Assembly (NCBI GenBank): GCA_036562495.1
Contig: DATCKA010000092.1
Span: forward strand, 16,383-80,382
DNA from: Geochorda sp036562495
GTDB taxonomy: Bacteria; Bacillota; Limnochordia; Limnochordales; Geochordaceae
Length of the DNA: 64,000 bases
Reading direction: 5' to 3'
Shown here: positions 45,074-53,448 of the stretch, piece after piece
How positions within the stretch are numbered: the stretch's first letter is position 1
How the letters are laid out: each line of letters starts with the position of its first letter
Translations under genes and position numbers: made by a program
Notes under the pieces: model-generated
Told to the model about the DNA's origin: nothing
Database searches by the model: none
Seen by the model: only the letters and a program-made list of their open reading frames with translations

Positions 45074-46321
45074 TCAGTGGCGGGTCCGATGGAGCGGCAC
45101 CCTGGGTGCCCGCACCGAGTCTGGACGGGCAGCGTCGGGAGCCTTCGGCGCCGATCGGGCCCCCGGCGCCAGGGTCAGCACGAAGCCGACCGGCAGGAGC
45201 AGCCCGAGGGCGGCGATGACGACCCCGAGGCCCGCCGACCCTGCCGCGGCCCCCGCCAGGGCCGGCAGGCTCATGTTGCCGGCGGAAGCCGCCAGCAGCA
45301 TGACGGCCGTCGCTGCAGCGGTCGCCTCGTCGGTCGCGGGGACGCGCGTGCTGGCCAGCGCCATGAGGGTGGGGAAGAGGATGCTCATGGCAAGCCCGCA
45401 CAGCCCGAGCAGAGCCACGGCCGCCAGCGGCCCGACCGGCAGCACGGCCGCCATCAGGCTCGCACCGGCCACGGTGGCCCCGACCAGCAGCGACGCGCGG
45501 TAGCCAGCGCGCTCGACCGCCGGCCCCAGCAGCAAACGCCCGGCCGCGAGCCCCGCCCAGAAGACCGAGACCCCAGCTCCGGCCAGGACGGGTGGCGCCT
45601 GTGCCTCCTGGGCCAGGAAGGAGTAGACCCAGCCGCTCACCGTCACCTCGACGCCCACGTACAACGCCATCGCCACCGCGGGGGCGAGCACCGCGCCGAA
45701 CCACCGCCACGACGGTGCTCGAGCCGGTTCGCCCTGCCGGGGCGCCCGTTCTGCCGGACAGGTGACGTAGAGCGCCGGCGCCAGCACCAGTCCCGCGGTC
45801 GCCAGGGTCGCGTAGGCGGCGCGCCAGCCCACCGCCGGCAGGGCCACGGCCATGGTGACGGGCGCTACCGCCGCTCCGACGGCGAAGAAGAGATGCACCA
45901 GGTTGAGCGCCACGGCCCGAGCGCCCGGGAAGAGACGCACGTAGAGGTGATTGATGCCCGAATCGAGCGCGCCGAAGCCCGCTCCTGCCGCCACGAACCC
46001 CGCCAACAGCATCGCCGGGCTCTGGGCCGCCGCGGCGGCACCCAGACCAAGGCCGAAGAGGGCTGCGCCGGCCACCAGGGCGGTGCGAAGCCCGTGTCGG
46101 GCCACCACCGGCGCGTAGCCGAGCGTCGCGGCGATGGCGCCCGCCGACGAGGCGGTGAAGACCAGGCCGACGGTGCCAGGCCCGGCAGCGAAGACTTGCA
46201 TCCACTCCGCGATGGCCGGCCCGAAGGCGCCCAACTGGAGCCCCATCAAGACGTAGGCGATGGCCGAGACCGCGGCGGGTGCGACGACGCCTCGCCCCAG
46301 CGCTGAGCCCCCCTCTCCCAT
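45074..46321 (-). CDS. MFS transporter
   Basis: The 415-residue protein has about twelve membrane segments in two halves, beginning at VVAPAAVSAIAYVLMGLQLG. A typical MFS loop after TM2 (YAPVVARHGLRTAL) is present, as is the GINHLYVRLFPGARAVALNLVH stretch seen in FucP/sugar-porter-like and related permeases. The acidic Glu in YVGVEVTVSGW of TM7 is conserved among such symporters. The substrate cannot be named. The ATG at 46321 is preferred; it has no clear ribosome site and the frame is open further upstream. Divergent from malic enzyme. Confidence 0.82.
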   Translation of the reverse strand: MGEGGSALGRGVVAPAAVSAIAYVLMGLQLGAFGPAIAEWMQVFAAGPGTVGLVFTASSAGAIAATLGYAPVVARHGLRTALVAGAALFGLGLGAAAAAQSPAMLLAGFVAAGAGFGALDSGINHLYVRLFPGARAVALNLVHLFFAVGAAVAPVTMAVALPAVGWRAAYATLATAGLVLAPALYVTCPAERAPRQGEPARAPSWRWFGAVLAPAVAMALYVGVEVTVSGWVYSFLAQEAQAPPVLAGAGVSVFWAGLAAGRLLLGPAVERAGYRASLLVGATVAGASLMAAVLPVGPLAAVALLGLCGLAMSILFPTLMALASTRVPATDEATAAATAVMLLAASAGNMSLPALAGAAAGSAGLGVVIAALGLLLPVGFVLTLAPGARSAPKAPDAARPDSVRAPRVPLHRTRH

Positions 46322-46497
46322 CCACACAACGGGCAGTCTATCACGGTGCCGCGTCGGGCAAAAGGTCAGGGACGCCTGCCCCGGCGCGGGGCCAGGAGCG
46401 ATACCGAATACAGCGAAGGTAGATTGTGTGGACAGCGCGCTGCGCGCTGCACGCACACGCACGGGGTTGGGTCGCGACACGGAAGGTGGGAAGCGCC

Positions 46498-48792
46498 ATG
46501 AACCGCGTCACGGTCGAAGAGGCCCTCGGCTATCACGAGCGAGGCCGTCCCGGCAAGATCGAGGTCGTCGTCACCAAGCCTTGCGCCACCCAGCGAGACC
46601 TCTCCATGGCCTACACGCCGGGCGTGGCCGAGCCGGTGCGGGCCATCGCCCGCCATCCCGACGACGCCTACCGGTACACAGCCAAGGGCAACCTGGTGGC
46701 GGTCATCTCCAACGGCACCGCGGTGCTGGGGTTGGGGGACGTCGGAGCGCTGGCGAGCAAGCCCGTCATGGAGGGCAAGGGGGTGCTCTTCAAGCGCTTC
46801 GCGGACATCGACGTCTTCGACCTGGAGATCGATGCCACCGATCCGGACGAGTTCATCCGGGTGGTCAAGGCCCTGGAGCCCACCTTCGGGGGCATCAACC
46901 TGGAGGACATCAAGGCTCCCGAGTGCTTCTACATCGAGGAGCGGCTACGCTCCATCATGAGCATCCCCGTCTTCCACGACGACCAGCACGGGACGGCCAT
47001 CATCTCCGGGGCCGCCCTGCTCAACGCCCTGGAGCTGGTGGGCAAGGCCATCGACCAGATCAAGGTGGTCATCAGCGGGGCCGGCGCCTCGGGCATCGCC
47101 TGCGGCGAGTTTTGGATCTCGCTGGGGGTGCGCCGCGAAAACATCCTGATGGTCGACAGCAAGGGCGTCATCTACGAGGGTCGCACCGAGGGGATGAATC
47201 CGTACAAGGCGCGCTTCGCGCGACCCACGTCGTGCCGGACCCTGGCCGAGGCCATGGAAGGCGCCGACGTCTTCCTGGGCCTCTCCACCGCCGGGCTGGT
47301 GACGCCCGACATGGTCCGGTCCATGGCCGACCGGCCCATCATCTTCGCGCTGGCCAACCCGGACCCCGAGATCTCCTACGAGGAGGCCAAGGCGGCCCGC
47401 CCCGACGCCATCGTCGCCACGGGCCGCTCCGACTATCCCAACCAGGTCAACAACGTCCTGGGCTTCCCCTTCATCTTCAGGGGCGCCCTCGATGTGCGGG
47501 CGCGTGCCATCAACGAGCCCATGAAGATCGCGGCCTGCCGTGCGCTGGCCGCGTTGGCCCGCGAGGACGTGCCCGACTCGGTGCTGCGGGCGTACGGACT
47601 GGACACGCTGCACTTCGGGCCGGAGTACCTCATCCCCAAGCCCCTCGATCCCAGGGTGCTGACGTGGGTCGCCCCGGCCGTGGCCCAGGCTGCCATGGAG
47701 AGCGGGGTGGCGCGGCTCCACATCGACATCGAGGAGTACCGGGAGAGCCTGGCCCGACGCATGGGCAAGGGGCGGGAGCTGCGCCGCAGCATCCTGGTCA
47801 AGGCGGCCCGCGATCCCAAGCGGGTCGTCTTCAGCGAGGGCGAGGAGCCCAAGATCATCCGAGCGGCGGCCATCTTGCGTGACGAGGGGATCGCCCACCC
47901 CATCCTGGTGGGGCGCGAGGAGACCGTCCGTTCGCGCATGGAGCAGCTGGGCTTGCGGCAAGACGGCATCGAGATCGTCTGGCCCACCACGCACCCGTGC
48001 CTCGGCGCGTACGTGCAGCGACTCTACGAGCTGCGCCAGCGCCGTGGGGTGACGCTGCGGGAGGCCGAGGAGCTGGTGCGCCAGCCCAACTACTTCGGCG
48101 TGCTGATGGTCGAGGCGGGCGACGCGGACGCGTTCGTGGCGGGGCTCACCTATCACTATCCCGACGTGCTGCGCCCGGCGTTGCAGGTGATCCGGCCCAT
48201 CGAGGGCGTCCACCGGGTGGCGGGCTGCTACGTCATGATCGTGCGGGACCAGGTCTACTTCTTCACCGACGCGACCGTCAACATCGAGCCCTCCGCCGAG
48301 GACCTGGCCGAGATCGCCATCCTGACGGCCGACCGGGCCCGGTCCCTGGGCATCGAGCCCCGCATCGCCATGCTCTCCTTCTCCAACTTCGGCTCGACCC
48401 GGCACCCCCTGGCCGAGAAGGTACGGACGGCGGTGGAGTTGGTGCGGCGCCGACGCCCCGACCTGATCGTCGACGGCGAGATGCAGGCCGACACGGCCGT
48501 GGTCCCGGAGATCCTGCAGGAGTCCTATCCCTTCTCGACCCTGGCCCCTCACGGGGGCGCCAACGTCCTGGTCTTCCCCGACCTCGAGGCGGCCAACGTG
48601 GCCTACAAGCTCCTGGCGCGGCTCGGGGGGGCGGAGGCCATCGGCCCGATCCTGATGGGCTCGGAGCATCCCGTGCACGTCCTGCAGCGTGGGGACGACG
48701 TGGAGGACATCGTCGCCATCGCAGCGGTGGCGGTCATCGACGCGCAGGAGGCAGCCCGGAGGGCCGCCGTTCGGGACGGCTCGAGGAAATGA
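46498..48792 (+). CDS. maeB: NADP-dependent malic enzyme with phosphotransacetylase-like domain
   Basis: The 764-residue protein converts malate to pyruvate and CO2 with NADP. The malic domain (about 1-420) has YTPGVAEPV, the GDVGALASKPVMEGK region, CFYIEERLRSIMSIPVFHDDQHGTA in pieces (IPVFHDDQHGTA is the hallmark), and GAGASGIACGEFW as nucleotide loop. The C-terminal part (about 430-764) is phosphotransacetylase-like (VVFSEGEEPKI, GEMQADTAVVPEI) and is regulatory in MaeB enzymes. Length matches E. coli MaeB (759). The ATG at 46498 has GGAAGGTGGGAAG upstream. A TAGATT at 46420-46425 may be the -10. Confidence 0.93.
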   Translation: MNRVTVEEALGYHERGRPGKIEVVVTKPCATQRDLSMAYTPGVAEPVRAIARHPDDAYRYTAKGNLVAVISNGTAVLGLGDVGALASKPVMEGKGVLFKRFADIDVFDLEIDATDPDEFIRVVKALEPTFGGINLEDIKAPECFYIEERLRSIMSIPVFHDDQHGTAIISGAALLNALELVGKAIDQIKVVISGAGASGIACGEFWISLGVRRENILMVDSKGVIYEGRTEGMNPYKARFARPTSCRTLAEAMEGADVFLGLSTAGLVTPDMVRSMADRPIIFALANPDPEISYEEAKAARPDAIVATGRSDYPNQVNNVLGFPFIFRGALDVRARAINEPMKIAACRALAALAREDVPDSVLRAYGLDTLHFGPEYLIPKPLDPRVLTWVAPAVAQAAMESGVARLHIDIEEYRESLARRMGKGRELRRSILVKAARDPKRVVFSEGEEPKIIRAAAILRDEGIAHPILVGREETVRSRMEQLGLRQDGIEIVWPTTHPCLGAYVQRLYELRQRRGVTLREAEELVRQPNYFGVLMVEAGDADAFVAGLTYHYPDVLRPALQVIRPIEGVHRVAGCYVMIVRDQVYFFTDATVNIEPSAEDLAEIAILTADRARSLGIEPRIAMLSFSNFGSTRHPLAEKVRTAVELVRRRRPDLIVDGEMQADTAVVPEILQESYPFSTLAPHGGANVLVFPDLEAANVAYKLLARLGGAEAIGPILMGSEHPVHVLQRGDDVEDIVAIAAVAVIDAQEAARRAAVRDGSRK

Positions 48793-48803
48793 ACGGTTAG
48801 GGA

Positions 48804-48859
48804 CCCAGGTCCTGGAGGAGAGGTCCTCTCGGACGTCGAAGCAGGCCCCAGGTCCTGGA
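48804..48859. repeat. Three palindromes sharing the core AGGTCCT
   Basis: CCCAGGTCCTGGA occurs at 48804-48816 and again at 48847-48859, 43 bases apart. Between them GAGAGGTCCTCTC lies at 48818-48830. All three are odd-length palindromes centred on the T of AGGTCCT. They sit in the 152-base gap between the malic enzyme stop and the HEAT-repeat gene, where no gene is seen. Operator sites or hairpins are possible. Confidence 0.6.
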
Positions 48860-48944
48860 TGTGTGGTGCGGTCGCTGGGGGGGACCGATCGGCGGTACTC
48901 CCGGCGACCCTTTTGTTAGCTGGGGGAGAGGGGGCCCACAGGAG

Positions 48945-49724
48945 GTGGCGGGGGCGGCACCGGGCGCCTTCCGAGGCTCGGTCGACGACGAGCAGGAGCG
49001 GCTGCACGCGAGGGACGGCCACCACGGCTTCGGTGACGTGGTGCGCCTGCTCGCACAGGCCGCGGGGCCCGAGTTGACGGAGGGGTGGGCTGGAGTGCCC
49101 GAGCGCCTGGCTCCTCTCCTCGACCAGGATGCAGCCGTGGCCCGTGAGCTCATGCAGGATCCGGACCGCGGGGTGCGTCGCCTCGCGGTCATGGCCCTGG
49201 CGGGCGTCCCGAGCCCCTGGGTACTGGAGCTGCTGAGCCTGGGGATGGAGGACCCGGTGCCGGAGATCCGGGCGCTTGCCGCCGAGGCCGCGGACCGGTG
49301 GCTGGCCTCTCACCCGTCGGCAGGCACACCGCCAGCGGAGCTCGTCGAGCGGGTGCTGGCGCTCGTCGAGGATCCCTGCGAAGAAGTGCGGCTCAGCGTG
49401 GTCGGCCCGGTCGTGCGGCTGGGACGGGACCAGGGCGTGAGGAGCCTGCTGGCGGTCTACGAGCGTACCGACGACGATCTGATGCGTGGCGAGATCCTAG
49501 GGGCGCTGGCAGCGGCAGGCTATAATGCCGAGGTGGCGCGTCTGGGTCGTGCGATCCGGGGTGGCGAGCTTGCCAGTCCCTACTTGCGGCGCATCCTGGC
49601 GCGGCTCGACGGCCGGACGACGCCGGTGCCCTATCCGCACGGGCGGGACCAGGCCCAGACCCCGTGGACCGGCGGCTGGGCGGCGGAGGGCGACGAGCGA
49701 CTGGCCGGTGACGGCGGCCCCTGA
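48945..49724 (+). CDS. HEAT-repeat protein
   Basis: The 259-residue protein consists of HEAT-like helical repeats. Recognisable units are LMQDPDRGVRRLAVMALAG, MEDPVPEIRALAAEAADRWL and VEDPCEEVRLSVVGPVVRLG, each with the D-P-x-x-x-V/I-R pattern. HEAT arrays mediate protein-protein contacts; there is no catalytic motif. The GTG at 48945 is chosen because GGGGGAGAGGGGG ends 10 bases upstream; the frame is open earlier but reads as low-complexity. The next gene starts 37 bases downstream. The partner is unknown. Confidence 0.65.
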   Translation: MAGAAPGAFRGSVDDEQERLHARDGHHGFGDVVRLLAQAAGPELTEGWAGVPERLAPLLDQDAAVARELMQDPDRGVRRLAVMALAGVPSPWVLELLSLGMEDPVPEIRALAAEAADRWLASHPSAGTPPAELVERVLALVEDPCEEVRLSVVGPVVRLGRDQGVRSLLAVYERTDDDLMRGEILGALAAAGYNAEVARLGRAIRGGELASPYLRRILARLDGRTTPVPYPHGRDQAQTPWTGGWAAEGDERLAGDGGP

Positions 49725-49761
49725 TCGGGGCCTGCAAGCGATTGGCGGGGGGCATGCCGCG

Positions 49762-50859
49762 GTGCGCACCTGGCGATGGCCCTGGAGGCGACGGGATCGG
49801 ACGACACGAGACGAGCCGACGGACCCGGTCACGTCCCCTCCGGACGACCCGCCGGCGCCGTTCGTCGCGGCACGATGGGTGGAGCTGGGGCCGGATGGCC
49901 TGGAGCGGCAGGTGCGGTGGCTTTACCGCCGGCTGATCCAGCGCTGGGGGCCCTCCCGGGATCCGTTGCGGCTCGTCTCGCTGCCCGTGCTGTTGTGGCT
50001 GACCCCCCGCGTCGCGCTGGCGACCGACCAGCGGATCGTGCTGCTCGCCAGAGCCCGGCCCGACCGCCGGGTGCAGCTCGACCACGTCAATCGGGAGCAG
50101 TCCGTCGCCTTCTCGGCGGGGCGGCTGGAGGGCGACCCTCTGGCGCCCTGGTCGGAGCCTCTGAGGTCTCTGGTCTTCGCACACCTGAGGGCCGGCCTGG
50201 CCTCGACCGGGGTCGACGCCGCCATGCTGTGCACCGGTCCCTCGGGGTGGCACGACCCCGCGGCGCAAGCCGTGGCGTGCGCGCTGGCATGCCACGCCGA
50301 GACGTGGCCCGATGCCGCGGCGCCGGATGGCCACCTCCCGGTGCCCTGGCCGACGTCCCTGCCCTGGCCGGCGCCGTGGGAGCACTGGGGGCAGGCCTAC
50401 GCCGCCCTGGCCGCGATGTCCGGCCCCCGCCCGGAGGCGTCCGGGGCCACCTGGGTCGTACTGGACCGCGGCACCTCGACCGTAGTGACCCTACCGTGCG
50501 CGGTGCTGCCCGCCCGGGCGGAGCCCGCTGCCGGCAGCGATGAGCCGCGGCCGGCAGGGGCGCTGCCCTTGTGGCGCCTGCCCCCGGCGGGAGAAGACGG
50601 TTGGCCCGAGACCGACGCCCAGGAGCGACTGGAGGCGGCTGTGCTGGCCGCGGACCTTGCGGCGCTTCGCAGCGAGGCCGGGGCGTTGCGCGCCGCCGAG
50701 GCCGGTCGGACGGGGATACGAGATGTCGCCGCCTGGGTCCGCTGGGACGAGGACCCGGACGAGGGCGACGGGGCGCAAGGCACCTCGCCCCACGAGGAAC
50801 CCCGGCCCGCTGCACCGATGTTGTGCCGCATCCAGAGGCGCCGCCTGGTCCCCGGCTGA
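49762..50859 (+). CDS. Hypothetical protein, possible degenerate galactokinase-like protein
   Basis: The 365-residue product is not assigned by any clear motif. Its order of segments resembles galactokinase: an early helix LERQVRWLYRRLIQRWG, then DQRIVLLARARPDRRVQ where galactokinases have the IDRG...ARPRDDRRV segment. A region at the GLSSS position follows (GPSGWHDPAAQAVACALA), then ATWVVLDRGTSTVVTLP as in the MDQ...LLDCRSL segment. The GEHTDY and GLSSS phosphate-binding motifs are absent, so no kinase activity is expected. Large linkers are Pro/Ala-rich. The GTG at 49762 has GGGGGGC 8 bases upstream. It is tail-to-tail with hemL, 2 bases apart. Confidence 0.55.
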   Translation: MRTWRWPWRRRDRTTRDEPTDPVTSPPDDPPAPFVAARWVELGPDGLERQVRWLYRRLIQRWGPSRDPLRLVSLPVLLWLTPRVALATDQRIVLLARARPDRRVQLDHVNREQSVAFSAGRLEGDPLAPWSEPLRSLVFAHLRAGLASTGVDAAMLCTGPSGWHDPAAQAVACALACHAETWPDAAAPDGHLPVPWPTSLPWPAPWEHWGQAYAALAAMSGPRPEASGATWVVLDRGTSTVVTLPCAVLPARAEPAAGSDEPRPAGALPLWRLPPAGEDGWPETDAQERLEAAVLAADLAALRSEAGALRAAEAGRTGIRDVAAWVRWDEDPDEGDGAQGTSPHEEPRPAAPMLCRIQRRRLVPG

Positions 50860-50861
50860 TC

Positions 50862-52196
50862 TCAGGCTGCCTGTGCTACGTCGGCCATGGCCCGGTCGAC
50901 GGCCCGCAGGGTCTTTTCGATCTCCTCCTCGCCGTGCGCGGCCGACACGAACCAGACCTCGTACGGTGACGGTGGCAGCAGGATTCCCTGCGCCAGCATG
51001 CTGCGGAAGAAGGTCGCGAAGGCCCGGGGGTCCGAGCGCTGCACGCCTGCGAAATCGCGCACCTCCGGCTCCCGCGTGAAGAACACCGAGACCGCGCCGC
51101 CGCGCTGATGCACCACCACCGGCACCCCGTGGCGGGTGGCGCGGTCCCGTACCCCCTGTGCCAGCGCCTGGCCCAGGCGGCCCAACCGCGGGTAGAGGTC
51201 CGTGTCGCCGGTCAGGATCTCCAGCGTGGCCAGGGCCGACGCCATGGACAGGGGGTTACCCGCCCAGGTGCCGTCCTGGTAGACGGGCCCCACGGGAGCC
51301 ACCTGCTCCATGATGGCACGGCGCCCGCCGTAGCCGCCGATGGGCAGGCCGCCCCCCAGGATCTTGCCGAAGGTGATGAGATCGGGCTCGACCCCCAGCT
51401 CGGGGTAGATGGGGCCCGGGCGAAACCGGAAGGCCGTGATGACCTCGTCGAAGATGACCAGGGCCCCGGCCCGACGGGCGGCCCGCGCCAGGCGCTCGAG
51501 GAAGCCGGGCTCGGGCTCGACCAGGCCGAAGTTGCCGACGATGGGCTCCACCAGGACGCAGGCTACCTCGTCGCCACGCTCGCTCAGCAACCGTTCGACG
51601 GCTTCGGCGTCGTTGTAGGGGAGGGTGACCACGTCGGCCTTGACGCCGTCGGGGATGCCGGCGCTCTCGTCGAGGCCCAGCGTCGAGGCTCCCGAACCGG
51701 CGTCCACGAGGACGGCGTCGAAGTGACCGTGATAGCTGCCCGCGAACTTGACCAGGAGCCTGCGGCCGGTGGCCGCACGCGCCAGGCGCACGGCGGTCAT
51801 GACGGCCTCCGTGCCGGACGCGGTGAAGCGCACGCGTTCGCACATCCCGCCCATCACGGCCTGGAGGCGTTCGGCGAGGCGCACCTCGTCCTCGTGGCAG
51901 GCCCCGAAGAGGGCACCTCGCTCCAGGGCTCGCACCACGGCCTCCCTCAGCTCGGCGCGGGCGTGTCCCAGGATGAGCGCTCCGAAGGCCTGTACGTAGT
52001 CGACGTAGGCACGGCCGTCCACGTCGAACAGGTAGGCCCCCTCTGCCCGCGCGATGTAAGGCGGCGCGCCCCCGCCCACGGCCTCCAGTCCCCTCGAGGG
52101 GCTGTTGACGCCGCCCACCAGGGCCGCGACCGCTCGCCGGTACAGCGACCACGAGCCCGGCCCCACGATGCCATCGGATGGTCTCGTCTCCGCCAT
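50862..52196 (-). CDS. hemL: Glutamate-1-semialdehyde 2,1-aminomutase
   Basis: The 444-residue PLP enzyme makes 5-aminolevulinate for tetrapyrrole synthesis by the C5 pathway. Motifs include VNSPSRGLEAVGG near the start, FTASGTEAVMTAVRLARAAT, FAGSYHGHFD, VIFDEVITAFRF and TFGKILGGGLPIG, with the PLP-binding Lys. A near relative could be a GSAM-like aminotransferase of other function, since no other hem genes lie nearby. The ATG at 52196 gives the usual length; AAAGGCAGG precedes it. It is divergent from the M42 peptidase genes. The 162-base gap between them contains several GC inverted repeats (for example CCAGGT/ACCTGG) but no gene. Confidence 0.88.
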   Translation of the reverse strand: MAETRPSDGIVGPGSWSLYRRAVAALVGGVNSPSRGLEAVGGGAPPYIARAEGAYLFDVDGRAYVDYVQAFGALILGHARAELREAVVRALERGALFGACHEDEVRLAERLQAVMGGMCERVRFTASGTEAVMTAVRLARAATGRRLLVKFAGSYHGHFDAVLVDAGSGASTLGLDESAGIPDGVKADVVTLPYNDAEAVERLLSERGDEVACVLVEPIVGNFGLVEPEPGFLERLARAARRAGALVIFDEVITAFRFRPGPIYPELGVEPDLITFGKILGGGLPIGGYGGRRAIMEQVAPVGPVYQDGTWAGNPLSMASALATLEILTGDTDLYPRLGRLGQALAQGVRDRATRHGVPVVVHQRGGAVSVFFTREPEVRDFAGVQRSDPRAFATFFRSMLAQGILLPPSPYEVWFVSAAHGEEEIEKTLRAVDRAMADVAQAA

Positions 52197-52358
52197 GCCA
52201 CGCAAGCCTGCCTTTCGCCCTTCGCACCATGCATGCAGGAGGTGGGGCCCCGTCCAGGTCGAAAGCCACCCAACCTGGGGGACCCGCCTCCAGGGGGCGG
52301 TTACTTTGCGGGGCGGGTCTATCTTCCTTCTGTAGGCCGGGAGAGGGGCAATCGGAGG

Positions 52359-53441
52359 ATGGAGGAAGGCACGGCCGGCACGACCATGGCCTTGCTGACG
52401 CGCCTGTCGCAGGCCGTGGGCGTCTCGGGTCACGAGCGCGACGTCGCCGAGCTGGTGGGTCAGGAGCTGCGCCCCTTCGTCGACGAGGTGCGCACGGACC
52501 GGCTGGGCAACTGCGTGGGCATCCGCCGGGGCCAGGCAAGAGCGGCTCGAGCCCCGCGGATCTTGCTGGCCGCCCATCTGGACGAGATCGGCATGGTGGT
52601 CAGCCGCATCGAGCGGGGCGGCTTCCTGCGGGTGCTGCCCATCGGTGGCGTCAACGTGCAGACGCTCTTGGGGCGGCAGGTCGTGGTGCACGCCGCCGAC
52701 GGCCCGGTACCGGGCATCATCGGCCATCCACCGCCCCACCTGACGGCCGATGGGAGCCGGGCAAAGCTGCCCCGGTGGGACGAGCTCTTCGTCGACTGTG
52801 GCCTGTCTGGGGACGAGGCGGAGCGGCGGATCTCGGTGGGAGACCTGGTGACGGTGGCCCAGGCGCCGCTGCAGCTGCTGGGGGACCGACTGGCCGGCAA
52901 GGCCCTCGACAACCGCGCCAGCGTGGCCGCCGTCGTGGAGACCATGCGACGCCTGCAGGAGCTCCGGCACGAAGCCGACGTCTACGCGGTGGCGACGGTG
53001 CAGGAGGAGGTGGGCCTGCGGGGTGCAACCGTCAGCGCCTTCCACGTGGAGCCCGACGTGGCCATCGCCGTCGACGTCACCTTCGCCCGCCAGCGGCTGG
53101 TGAGCGAGCCCGACGTGGTCGAGCTGGGCAAGGGGCCTGCCATCGCCATCGGGGCCAACATGCACCCGCGTGTCGTGGAGGCGCTGATGGAGACGGCCCG
53201 AGAGCACGGGATCCCGTACCAGGTGGAGGCCATACCGGGGCGCTCCGGGACCGACGCCTGGGCCATCCAGGTGAGCCGGCAGGGCGTGCCGACGGGGCTC
53301 GTCTCGGTCCCGTTGCGCTACATGCACGGGCCCACCGAGGTGGTCCAGGTCTCCGACGTGCAGCAGACGGCGAGGCTTCTCGCACATTTCGTGGCACGGG
53401 TCCACGCGGGCTGGGTCGAGCAGCTCGCCGTGTGGGAGTGA
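52359..53441 (+). CDS. M42-family aminopeptidase (first of three)
   Basis: The 360-residue protein is a TET-type metallo-aminopeptidase. Visible metal and catalytic residues are AAHLDEIG near 70, GKALDNRASVAAVVE near 180, VQEEVGLRGA near 212 (Glu pair), AVDVTFARQ (Asp), and RYMHGPTEVV (His) near the end. These match a complete dinuclear site. Such enzymes form dodecameric tetrahedra in the cytoplasm and trim peptides. A GAGAGGGG site lies 10 bases before the ATG. It heads a run of three M42 genes. Confidence 0.88.
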   Translation: MEEGTAGTTMALLTRLSQAVGVSGHERDVAELVGQELRPFVDEVRTDRLGNCVGIRRGQARAARAPRILLAAHLDEIGMVVSRIERGGFLRVLPIGGVNVQTLLGRQVVVHAADGPVPGIIGHPPPHLTADGSRAKLPRWDELFVDCGLSGDEAERRISVGDLVTVAQAPLQLLGDRLAGKALDNRASVAAVVETMRRLQELRHEADVYAVATVQEEVGLRGATVSAFHVEPDVAIAVDVTFARQRLVSEPDVVELGKGPAIAIGANMHPRVVEALMETAREHGIPYQVEAIPGRSGTDAWAIQVSRQGVPTGLVSVPLRYMHGPTEVVQVSDVQQTARLLAHFVARVHAGWVEQLAVWE

Positions 53442-53448
53442 GGGGGCG

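Noticed and set aside
46426..46497. Upstream start for malic enzyme at 46426
   Set aside because: The added 24 residues have no family similarity, and the ATG at 46498 has a strong ribosome site and matches MaeB length.
52197..52358. Possible riboswitch in the hemL/M42 divergent gap
   Set aside because: Several GC inverted repeats are present, but I could match none of the conserved cores of known riboswitches. In such GC-rich DNA short stems are expected by chance.
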